From Enterobacter bugandensis (GTDB taxonomy: Bacteria > Pseudomonadota > Gammaproteobacteria > Enterobacterales > Enterobacteriaceae), in assembly GCF_900324475.1 (NCBI RefSeq), contig NZ_LT992502.1, positions 3,472,001-3,536,000 on the forward strand: DNA of 64,000 bases, given 5' to 3'. Of this stretch, positions 58,789-64,000 are shown piece by piece; the stretch's first letter is position 1, and every line of letters begins with the position of its first letter. The notes under the pieces were generated by a model. It did not search any database and had not been told where the DNA came from. It saw nothing but the letters and a program-made list of their open reading frames with translations. A program made the translations under genes and the position numbers.

Positions 58789-59304
58789 TTAAAAATCGAG
58801 CAGCTTTTCTTCGAGTTGTTCAGCGCTGCTTCGCAGTTTATCGAGAAAACGGAGTTTGCGCACAGTGTCTGCCGCCACGTCCCAGGTCTCGTTGTTCAGT
58901 TGCTCCACCATCTGCTGATGGCGGGTATCGAACATGCCCTTCACGCGCGTGATAAAACGTTCCAGACGCGCTTCGTCTTTGGCCTGTTCAATCTCATCCA
59001 GCTCTTCGCGCAGCTCCAGCTGTTCCATCAGAAACGCGGTGTCGCGCACGGTGTGCTGTTCGCTCGCCAGATCAAAGCCGTGGAGCGAGAGCAGATATTC
59101 TGCACGCGCCAGCGGATGGCGCAGCGTCTGCCAGGCCTGGTTGATGGTCGCGGAGTGCGATACCGCAGCCAGCTGCTCTGCCTGCGTCCCGCTGGCGAAT
59201 TTATCCGGATGATACTGACGCTGCAGATCCTGAAAACGGACCGTCAGCGCCTGAAGATCGATCGGGTATTGAGCGGGTAGTCCGAAGAGAGTGAAGTAAT
59301 CCAT
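58789..59304 (-). CDS. hscB: Co-chaperone HscB
   Basis: A 171-residue J-domain protein that delivers IscU to HscA. The HPD motif is at His32-Pro33-Asp34 in YHPDKFA. The C-terminal helical bundle (about 85-171) binds IscU. It is preceded by a 76-base gap after iscA that holds a hairpin. Confidence 0.97.
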   Translation of the reverse strand: MDYFTLFGLPAQYPIDLQALTVRFQDLQRQYHPDKFASGTQAEQLAAVSHSATINQAWQTLRHPLARAEYLLSLHGFDLASEQHTVRDTAFLMEQLELREELDEIEQAKDEARLERFITRVKGMFDTRHQQMVEQLNNETWDVAADTVRKLRFLDKLRSSAEQLEEKLLDF

Positions 59305-59332
59305 AACAATCTCAGGGGTAGCCTGTTAGAAC

Positions 59333-59366
59333 AAACCCCACGCGCAGCAAAGCCACGGTGGGGTTT
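59333..59366 (-). other. iscA-hscB intercistronic hairpin
   Basis: AAACCCCAC (59333-59341) and GTGGGGTTT (59358-59366) form a 9-bp stem with a 16-base loop in the widest gap of the isc operon after iscS. Without a long T run it is more likely a partial terminator or mRNA-end structure that sets the amount of hscBA relative to iscSUA. Confidence 0.6.
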
Positions 59367-59380
59367 CGGATGACGCGCGG

Positions 59381-59704
59381 TTAAACGTGGAAGCTTTCGC
59401 CGCAACCACACTCGTCTTTGACGTTCGGGTTCGTGAATTTGAACCCTTCGTTCAGGCCTTCTTTTACGAAGTCCAGCTGAGTGCCGTTGAGAAATTGCAG
59501 GCTTTTGCCATCGACCACCACCTTCACGCCCTTGTCTTCAAACACGGTGTCATCAGACGCCGGCTCGTCAACAAACTCCAGTACGTAAGCCATACCAGAA
59601 CAGCCGGAGGTACGTACGCCCAGTCGCAGGCCAAAGCCTTTACCACGGTTCGCCAGAAAAGAGCTTACTCGCGCGGCAGCGCTGTCGCTAAGGGTAATCG
59701 ACAT
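59381..59704 (-). CDS. iscA: A-type Fe-S carrier IscA
   Basis: A 107-residue carrier with the three conserved cysteines Cys35 (TSGCSGMAY), Cys99 and Cys101 (DECGCGESF). It transfers clusters to target proteins. The ATG at 59704 ([10 protein letters not shown]) matches the family; a start two codons earlier is not needed. It follows iscU after 13 bp. Confidence 0.97.
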   Translation of the reverse strand: MSITLSDSAAARVSSFLANRGKGFGLRLGVRTSGCSGMAYVLEFVDEPASDDTVFEDKGVKVVVDGKSLQFLNGTQLDFVKEGLNEGFKFTNPNVKDECGCGESFHV

Positions 59705-59717
59705 ACTCAAACCTCAA

Positions 59718-60104
59718 TTATTTTGCTTCACGTTTGCTTTTGTAATCCGCAATGGCGGCTTTGATCGCGTCTTCTGCCAGAATAGAACAGTGAATTTTCA
59801 CCGGTGGCAGTTCGAGTTCTTCAGCAATATCCGTGTTCTTAATTGCCTGTGCTTCGTCCAGAGACTTGCCCTTCACCCACTCGGTGACCAGGGAGCTGGA
59901 CGCAATTGCAGAACCGCAGCCGTAGGTCTTGAAGCGCGCGTCTTCAATGATACCTTCATTGTTGACTTTAATCTGCAACTTCATTACGTCGCCACACGCC
60001 GGCGCGCCAACCATGCCGCTACCGACAGATTCATCGCTGTTGTCAAAAGAGCCAACGTTGCGCGGGTTCTCGTAATGATCGATAACTTTTTCGCTGTATG
60101 CCAT
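59718..60104 (-). CDS. iscU: Fe-S scaffold IscU
   Basis: A 128-residue scaffold on which clusters are built from IscS sulfur. Ligand residues are Cys37 and Asp39 (PACGDVM), the Cys in YGCGSA and the His-Cys of KIHCSIL. The LPPVKIH sequence is the site that HscA binds. It lies between iscS (24-bp gap) and iscA. Confidence 0.98.
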   Translation of the reverse strand: MAYSEKVIDHYENPRNVGSFDNSDESVGSGMVGAPACGDVMKLQIKVNNEGIIEDARFKTYGCGSAIASSSLVTEWVKGKSLDEAQAIKNTDIAEELELPPVKIHCSILAEDAIKAAIADYKSKREAK

Positions 60105-60128
60105 GATTGAATTCTCCTTATATACCGA

Positions 60129-61343
60129 TTAGTGATGTGACCATTCAATGCTGTTCAGATCCACGCCCTGCTTGAACATTTCCCACAGTGGAGAAAGGTC
60201 GCGCAGACGGCCAATGGAGTTACGAACCAGCTTGATGGTGTAGTCAATCTCTTCTTCGGTAGTGAAACGACCTAAAGAGAAACGGATAGAGCTGTGTGCC
60301 AGCTCGTCAGTCATACCCAGCGCGCGCAGCACGTAGGATGGCTCCAGGCTTGCAGACGTACAGGCAGAACCGGAAGAAACGGCCAGGTCTTTCAGCGCCA
60401 TGATCAGCGATTCGCCTTCAACATAGTTGAAGCTGACGTTGAGGATGTTCGGCGCGCCCTGCTCGAGATCGCCGTTCAGATACACTTCTTCCATATCTTT
60501 CACGCCGTCCCACAGACGGTTACGCAGCGTGCGCAGGCGTGCCATCTCGGTTTCCATCTCTTCTTTCGCAATGCGGTACGCTTCGCCCATGCCCACGATC
60601 TGGTGAACAGGCAGCGTACCGGAACGCATGCCGCGCTCGTGACCGCCGCCGTGCATCTGTGCTTCGATGCGGATACGTGGCTTACGACGAACGTACAGCG
60701 CGCCAATCCCTTTCGGGCCATAGATTTTGTGGCCGGAGAAGGACATCAGGTCCACTTTCAGCTGGCTCAGGTCGATAGGCAGTTTGCCCACGCTCTGGGT
60801 CGCATCAACGTGATAGATGATACCGCGCGCGCGGCACATTTCGCCGATGGTGGCGATGTCCTGAACGACGCCGATTTCGTTATTAACGTGCATGATGGAG
60901 ACCAGGATGGTGTCGTCACGCATCGCCGCTTCGAGCTCTTTCAGGTCAATAATACCGTTGCTCTGCGGCGCCAGATAGGTCACTTCGAACCCTTCACGCT
61001 CCAGCTGGCGGCAGGTGTCCAGCACGGCTTTGTGTTCGGTTTTGCTGGTGATGATGTGCTTGCCTTTTTTCTGATAAAAGTTGGCTGCACCTTTGATCGC
61101 CAGGTTGTCGGATTCGGTCGCACCGGAGGTGAAAACAATCTCACGCGGGTCGGCACCCACCAGGTCAGCAATCTGATTACGGGCGATATCCACCGCCTCT
61201 TCAGCATGCCAGCCAAAACGGTGTGAACGGGAAGCTGGGTTACCAAAGTTTCCGTCCAGGGTCAGACACTGCATCATTTTCTCGGCAACACGCGGGTCCA
61301 CCGGCGTGGTTGCGGAGTAGTCGAGATAAATCGGTAATTTCAT
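60129..61343 (-). CDS. iscS: Cysteine desulfurase IscS
   Basis: A 404-residue PLP enzyme that removes sulfur from cysteine for Fe-S clusters and tRNA thiolation. The PLP lysine is in [12 protein letters not shown], and the mobile catalytic cysteine in [14 protein letters not shown]. The ATG at 61343 ([14 protein letters not shown]) gives the exact E. coli length; seven upstream codons are not supported. It starts 117 bp after iscR, behind the folded region at 61379-61441. Confidence 0.98.
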   Translation of the reverse strand: MKLPIYLDYSATTPVDPRVAEKMMQCLTLDGNFGNPASRSHRFGWHAEEAVDIARNQIADLVGADPREIVFTSGATESDNLAIKGAANFYQKKGKHIITSKTEHKAVLDTCRQLEREGFEVTYLAPQSNGIIDLKELEAAMRDDTILVSIMHVNNEIGVVQDIATIGEMCRARGIIYHVDATQSVGKLPIDLSQLKVDLMSFSGHKIYGPKGIGALYVRRKPRIRIEAQMHGGGHERGMRSGTLPVHQIVGMGEAYRIAKEEMETEMARLRTLRNRLWDGVKDMEEVYLNGDLEQGAPNILNVSFNYVEGESLIMALKDLAVSSGSACTSASLEPSYVLRALGMTDELAHSSIRFSLGRFTTEEEIDYTIKLVRNSIGRLRDLSPLWEMFKQGVDLNSIEWSHH

Positions 61344-61378
61344 TGCTCTATAAACTCCGTACATCGCTTCAATGCAAG

Positions 61379-61441
61379 GAATCAGGCAACCGGCTGGATG
61401 TACGACCGAGTACGCGGGGTGTGACCACCCCGGCCTGATTC
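61379..61441 (-). other. iscR-iscS structured intergenic element
   Basis: GAATCAGGC (61379-61387) and GCCTGATTC (61433-61441) form a 9-bp outer stem. Inside are CGGGGTG-TGAC-CACCCCG (61415-61432) and a small GTAC-N6-GTAC pair (61400-61413). In E. coli the structured iscR-iscS gap protects iscR mRNA when RyhB causes decay of iscSUA; the same role is inferred here. Confidence 0.7.
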
Positions 61442-61460
61442 TGAAATACTTATCGTTTTA

Positions 61461-61952
61461 TTACGCGCGTAATTTGACGTCGATAGCGTCCTGCGCGCGG
61501 GTGCTGCGTTGTGAATCATGGCTGTGCTGACGGCCTGATACGTCCAGAACTTCCTGGTTATTGACCAGTTCACCGAGGGTGATGTTGTTCAGGAAGCCGG
61601 TCAGACGGTCGCTTAGATCGCGCCACAGCGCGTGGGTCAGGCACTTATCGCCGCCCTGGCAGCCGCCTTTACCCTGGCAACGGGTTGCGTCAACGGATTC
61701 ATCCACCGCGCTAATCACTTCACCAACCGCAATACTGCCCGCGTCTTTACCCAGCAGATAACCGCCGCCCGGGCCACGAACGCTGGACACCAGTCCATTT
61801 TTACGCAGTCTGGAGAACAGCTGTTCCAGGTAAGAGAGGGAGATCCCTTGTCGTTCAGAAATATCAGCCAACGGAACCGGGCCCGCTTCGGAGTTGAGCG
61901 CAACGTCCAGCATCGCGGTCACGGCATAACGCCCTTTAGATGTCAGTCTCAT
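61461..61952 (-). CDS. iscR: Fe-S cluster regulator IscR
   Basis: A 163-residue Rrf2-family regulator that binds a [2Fe-2S] cluster through Cys92, Cys98, Cys104 and His107 ([17 protein letters not shown]). The winged helix-turn-helix is about residues 10-65. When loaded with its cluster it represses its own operon, and the apo form acts at other sites. It is the first gene of the isc operon, and two type 1 sites are visible upstream. Confidence 0.97.
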   Translation of the reverse strand: MRLTSKGRYAVTAMLDVALNSEAGPVPLADISERQGISLSYLEQLFSRLRKNGLVSSVRGPGGGYLLGKDAGSIAVGEVISAVDESVDATRCQGKGGCQGGDKCLTHALWRDLSDRLTGFLNNITLGELVNNQEVLDVSGRQHSHDSQRSTRAQDAIDVKLRA

Positions 61953-62009
61953 GTCTTACTTAACCTCAAACTCGCCCCTGCCCGGGGTTTTTTATTGTAA
62001 AATGGGGGT

Positions 62010-62084
62010 ATTGCATAGCAGGGCCAAGTCTGACATTCCTGACTAAAATGGTCAACTATTTACTTGACTGTTTTAGTCAGGTAT
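62010..62084 (-). promoter_or_regulatory. isc promoter with two IscR type 1 sites
   Basis: On the minus strand the -10 is TATGCAAT (62017 to 62010), as in the E. coli iscR promoter. Two type 1-like palindromes lie upstream: CCTGACTAAAATGGTCAACT (62038-62057) and ACTTGACTGTTTTAGTCAGG (62062-62081). Their spacing and sequence fit IscR autorepression. Confidence 0.8.
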
Positions 62085-62123
62085 TTAACCTTCTGTGCCT
62101 TCATAATATAGGTGCGGCCTGAT

Positions 62124-62160
62124 GCCCTCACCCTAACCCTCTCCCACGGGGAGAGGGGGA
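62124..62160. repeat. GAGAGGG-type palindromic repeat
   Basis: CCCTCACCCTAA is followed by CCCTCTCCC-ACG-GGGAGAGGG (62137-62157), a 9-bp stem. It lies just before the trmJ stop, between the isc promoter and trmJ. It is a shortened relative of the long element at 14100-14194. Confidence 0.75.
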
Positions 62161-62168
62161 AATCGGCA

Positions 62169-62894
62169 CTACTCTTTATTCTTCTGCTCGATCGACGCCA
62201 GAATTCCGCGCAGGATGTTCAGCTCCTGGCTTTCCGGACGCGCGCGGGTAAACATGCGGCGCAGTTTGTTCATTACCTGGCCAGGGTGGCCTTCACGGAT
62301 GAAGCCGGTAGCGAGCAGCGTCTGCTCCAGGTGACCGTAGAAACGCTCAAGGTCGTCCACCAGCGGGTAGGCCGTCTCTTCTTTCGGTTCTGCCTGCTTC
62401 TCCTGCGTCGCCAGCCACGCCATACGCACCTCGTAGGCGATTACCTGCACCGCCATCGCCAGATTCAGCGAGCTGTATTCCGGGTTGGCGGCAATCGCCA
62501 CGTGGTAGTGGCACTTCTGCAGTTCGTCGTTGGTCAGGCCAACGCGCTCGCGGCCAAACACCAGCGCAACCGGTGCCTGCTCTGCTTCCGAGACGCTTTT
62601 CAGGCCGCATTCGCGCGGATCCAGCATCGGCCACGGCAGCGTGCGGGAGCGCGCACTGGTGCCCACCACCAGGCTGCAACCGGCCAGCGCTTCATCCAGC
62701 GTGTCCACGATCTGCGCGTTGCCGATCACGTCGCTGGCCCCGGCCGCCAGAGCGATGGCCTGGGAGTCTGGTTTCACCAGCGGATTAACCAGCCACAGGT
62801 TCGTTAAGCCCATGGTTTTCATAGCGCGGGCCACAGAGCCCATGTTGCCGGTATGCGATGTTTCGACCAGCACGATTCGAATGTTTTGCAGCAT
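62169..62894 (-). CDS. trmJ: tRNA (cytidine/uridine-2'-O-) methyltransferase TrmJ
   Basis: A 241-residue SPOUT-family enzyme that methylates the 2'-O of residue 32 in several tRNAs. The knot region has [18 protein letters not shown] and [18 protein letters not shown] near residues 110-160. The ATG at 62894 ([16 protein letters not shown]) is the E. coli start; an in-frame 22-codon extension into the suhB promoter is not supported. It is divergent from suhB and convergent with nothing; iscR lies on the same strand downstream. Confidence 0.96.
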   Translation of the reverse strand: MLQNIRIVLVETSHTGNMGSVARAMKTMGLTNLWLVNPLVKPDSQAIALAAGASDVIGNAQIVDTLDEALAGCSLVVGTSARSRTLPWPMLDPRECGLKSVSEAEQAPVALVFGRERVGLTNDELQKCHYHVAIAANPEYSSLNLAMAVQVIAYEVRMAWLATQEKQAEPKEETAYPLVDDLERFYGHLEQTLLATGFIREGHPGQVMNKLRRMFTRARPESQELNILRGILASIEQKNKE

Positions 62895-62953
62895 AATTTT
62901 TAGATGTCTGGGTTCAGTGTCTGAAGAATATTCGGGCATATTATCATAAACGG

Positions 62954-62982
62954 GAGACATAATCCGATCCCGCTGCTATACT
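62954..62982 (+). promoter_or_regulatory. suhB promoter
   Basis: TATACT (62977-62982) lies 17 bp after GAGACA (62954-62959), which fits a weak -35. It is 45 bp upstream of the suhB ATG and matches the position expected from the short suhB leader. Confidence 0.6.
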
Positions 62983-62997
62983 CTGCGCCGATTTTCC

Positions 62998-63009
62998 TGT
63001 TCTTTAACA
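62998..63009 (+). promoter_or_regulatory. BoxA in the suhB leader
   Basis: TGTTCTTTAACA equals the rRNA-type boxA core with one change from TGCTCTTTAACA. It sits 17 bp before the suhB ATG, over the ribosome-binding area. In E. coli such a BoxA binds NusB/E with SuhB and lowers suhB translation, an autoregulatory loop. Confidence 0.75.
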
Positions 63010-63026
63010 TCCAGTGAGAGAGACCG

Positions 63027-63830
63027 ATGCATCCGATGCTGACCATCGCCGTGCGCGCAGCGCGCAAGGCGGGTAATGTAATTGCCAAACACTACGAAAC
63101 GCCAGACTCCGTAGAAACCAGCCAGAAAGGCAGCAATGATTTCGTGACTAACGTCGATAAAGCCGCAGAAGCGATTATTATCGAAACGATCCGCAAATCT
63201 TACCCGCAGCACACCATCATCACCGAAGAAAGCGGTGAACATGAAGGTACCGATCAGGATGTTCAATGGGTTATCGATCCACTGGATGGCACCACCAACT
63301 TCGTTAAACGCCTGCCACACTTCTCTGTGTCAATCGCAGTACGCATTAAAGGCCGTACTGAAGTCGCCGTTGTTTACGATCCAATGCGTAACGAACTGTT
63401 CACCGCGACCCGCGGCCAGGGCGCACAGCTGAACGGCTACCGTCTGCGCTGCAGCAACGCACGCGACCTGGACGGCACCATCCTGGCGACCGGCTTCCCG
63501 TTCAAGGCGAAGCAGCACGCAACCACCTATATGAATATCCTGGGCAAGCTGTTCACCGAATGCGCGGACTTCCGTCGCACCGGCTCTGCTGCGCTGGATC
63601 TGGCCTACGTGGCAACCGGCCGCGTTGACGGTTACTTCGAACTGTCACTGAAGCCGTGGGACTTCGCTGCGGGCGAGCTGATCGCACGTGAAGCAGGCGC
63701 GATTGTTTGCGATTTCACCGGCGGCCACAACTACATGACCACCGGCAACATCGTTGCGGGTAACCCACGCGTTGTTAAAGCCATGCTGGCCAACATGCGT
63801 GACGAGCTGAGCGATGCGCTGAAGCGTTAA
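63027..63830 (+). CDS. suhB: Inositol-1-monophosphatase / Nus-complex factor SuhB
   Basis: A 267-residue protein with the inositol monophosphatase fold. Metal-binding residues Glu67, Asp84 and Asp87 are in TEES and IDPLDGTTNF. It also works as a Nus factor in rRNA transcription, its main role in E. coli. Length equals E. coli. GTGAGAGAGACCG precedes the ATG. The phosphatase activity may also act on inositol phosphates, but its link to the iol cluster of this window is only by name. Confidence 0.97.
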   Translation: MHPMLTIAVRAARKAGNVIAKHYETPDSVETSQKGSNDFVTNVDKAAEAIIIETIRKSYPQHTIITEESGEHEGTDQDVQWVIDPLDGTTNFVKRLPHFSVSIAVRIKGRTEVAVVYDPMRNELFTATRGQGAQLNGYRLRCSNARDLDGTILATGFPFKAKQHATTYMNILGKLFTECADFRRTGSAALDLAYVATGRVDGYFELSLKPWDFAAGELIAREAGAIVCDFTGGHNYMTTGNIVAGNPRVVKAMLANMRDELSDALKR

Positions 63831-63835
63831 TCTCC

Positions 63836-64000
63836 TCATCTCAGCCCTCTCCCCAAAGGGGAGAGGGTGCTAAACGGCGCCGCGCTCATCCACATCGTTA
63901 CCGCCGCCACCAGCAGAATCACTCCCCCCGCCAGCGCGAGCGTTGTCCATCCTACCTGTCGCCACAGTACCGGCGTTTTATTGCCACTGAGTTTTACCGC
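63836..64000 (-). CDS. Unidentified membrane protein, C-terminal end
   Basis: The C-terminal 54 codons of a minus-strand gene whose start is beyond the right edge. The visible part has a membrane helix (GWTTLALAGGVILLVAAV) and ends ...PFSTLSPLGRGLR before the TGA at 63838-63836. It does not match yfhR, which follows suhB in E. coli. The last residues are encoded by the GAGAGGG-type repeat at 63845-63867, so the tail may be a gene extended into a repeat. A solute or metal transporter is possible, but the family is not identified. Confidence 0.55.
   Translation of the reverse strand, partial: AVKLSGNKTPVLWRQVGWTTLALAGGVILLVAAVTMWMSAAPFSTLSPLGRGLR
63845..63867. repeat. GAGAGGG-type palindrome
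   Basis: CCCTCTCCCC-AAA-GGGGAGAGGG is a perfect 10-bp stem with a three-base loop, 14 bp after suhB. It belongs with the elements at 14100-14194 and 62124-62160. It could help end suhB transcription, though no T run follows. Confidence 0.75.

Noticed and set aside
61975..61993. Plus-strand terminator in the iscR leader (CCCC-N5-GGGG then T run)
   Set aside because: The stem is only four base pairs and there is no plus-strand gene upstream of it to terminate.

Overview
The window is chromosomal DNA from an Enterobacteriaceae species, most like the Enterobacter cloacae complex or a close relative. The evidence is a backbone in the gene order I know from E. coli K-12: pdeF(yfgF)-yfgG-guaA-guaB-xseA-yfgJ-der-bamB-yfgM-hisS-ispG-rodZ-rlmN-ndk-pbpC-yfhM-sseA-sseB-pepB-iscX-fdx-hscA-hscB-iscA-iscU-iscS-iscR-trmJ-suhB. 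The encoded proteins are close to their E. coli counterparts in sequence and length. No rRNA, tRNA, CRISPR array, integrase, transposase or phage gene was seen.

Layout. (1) 1-975: 5' part of pdeF (runs off the left edge) and divergent yfgG, with an FNR-like box between them. (2) 972-4461: accessory genes, a LysR regulator divergent from an MFS transporter, then a secreted DUF6130 protein and a secreted alpha/beta hydrolase. (3) 4551-18795: a complete myo-inositol catabolic cluster. It has two minus-strand units (iolG, an ABC importer, a second Gfo/Idh/MocA oxidoreductase, a kinase-aldolase fusion iolC, iolE, iolB; and iolA-iolD), with the RpiR-type regulator iolR divergent from iolA. (4) 18852-23494: guaBA and divergent xseA. 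(5) 23553-24923: a protealysin-type M4 metallopeptidase directly followed by its emfourin-type inhibitor, then yfgJ. (6) 25189-27826: an oxidoreductase and a POT-family peptide transporter inserted before der. (7) 28127-37082: der, bamB, yfgM, hisS, ispG, rodZ, rlmN, ndk. (8) 37206-41866: a four-gene DMSO-reductase-like operon with an extra polyferredoxin and a perfect FNR box upstream. (9) 41955-49236: pbpC and the alpha-2-macroglobulin gene yfhM. (10) 49524-54154: an alpha-glucoside PTS transporter, a GH4 6-phospho-alpha-glucosidase and an RpiR regulator that bracket the housekeeping gene sseA. (11) 54172-63830: sseB, pepB, the isc iron-sulfur operon with its IscR sites, trmJ, suhB. (12) 63836-64000: the C-terminal end of an unidentified membrane protein running off the right edge.

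How it works together. The iol cluster should import inositol, oxidise it (IolG), dehydrate it (IolE), hydrolyse the ring (IolD), isomerise (IolB), phosphorylate and cleave (IolC fusion), and convert malonate semialdehyde to acetyl-CoA (IolA), under IolR control. The agl genes should take up and hydrolyse phosphorylated alpha-glucosides. The DMSO-reductase-like complex would be an anaerobic respiratory enzyme, matching its FNR box. The isc operon makes Fe-S clusters that this complex, IspG and RlmN all need. Accessory material has entered the E. coli-like backbone at six points (yfgG/guaA, xseA/yfgJ, yfgJ/der, ndk/pbpC, yfhM/sseA, sseA/sseB) without visible mobile-element remains. Short dispersed repeats (two REP/BIME pairs and three GAGAGGG-type palindromes) sit at several gene boundaries.
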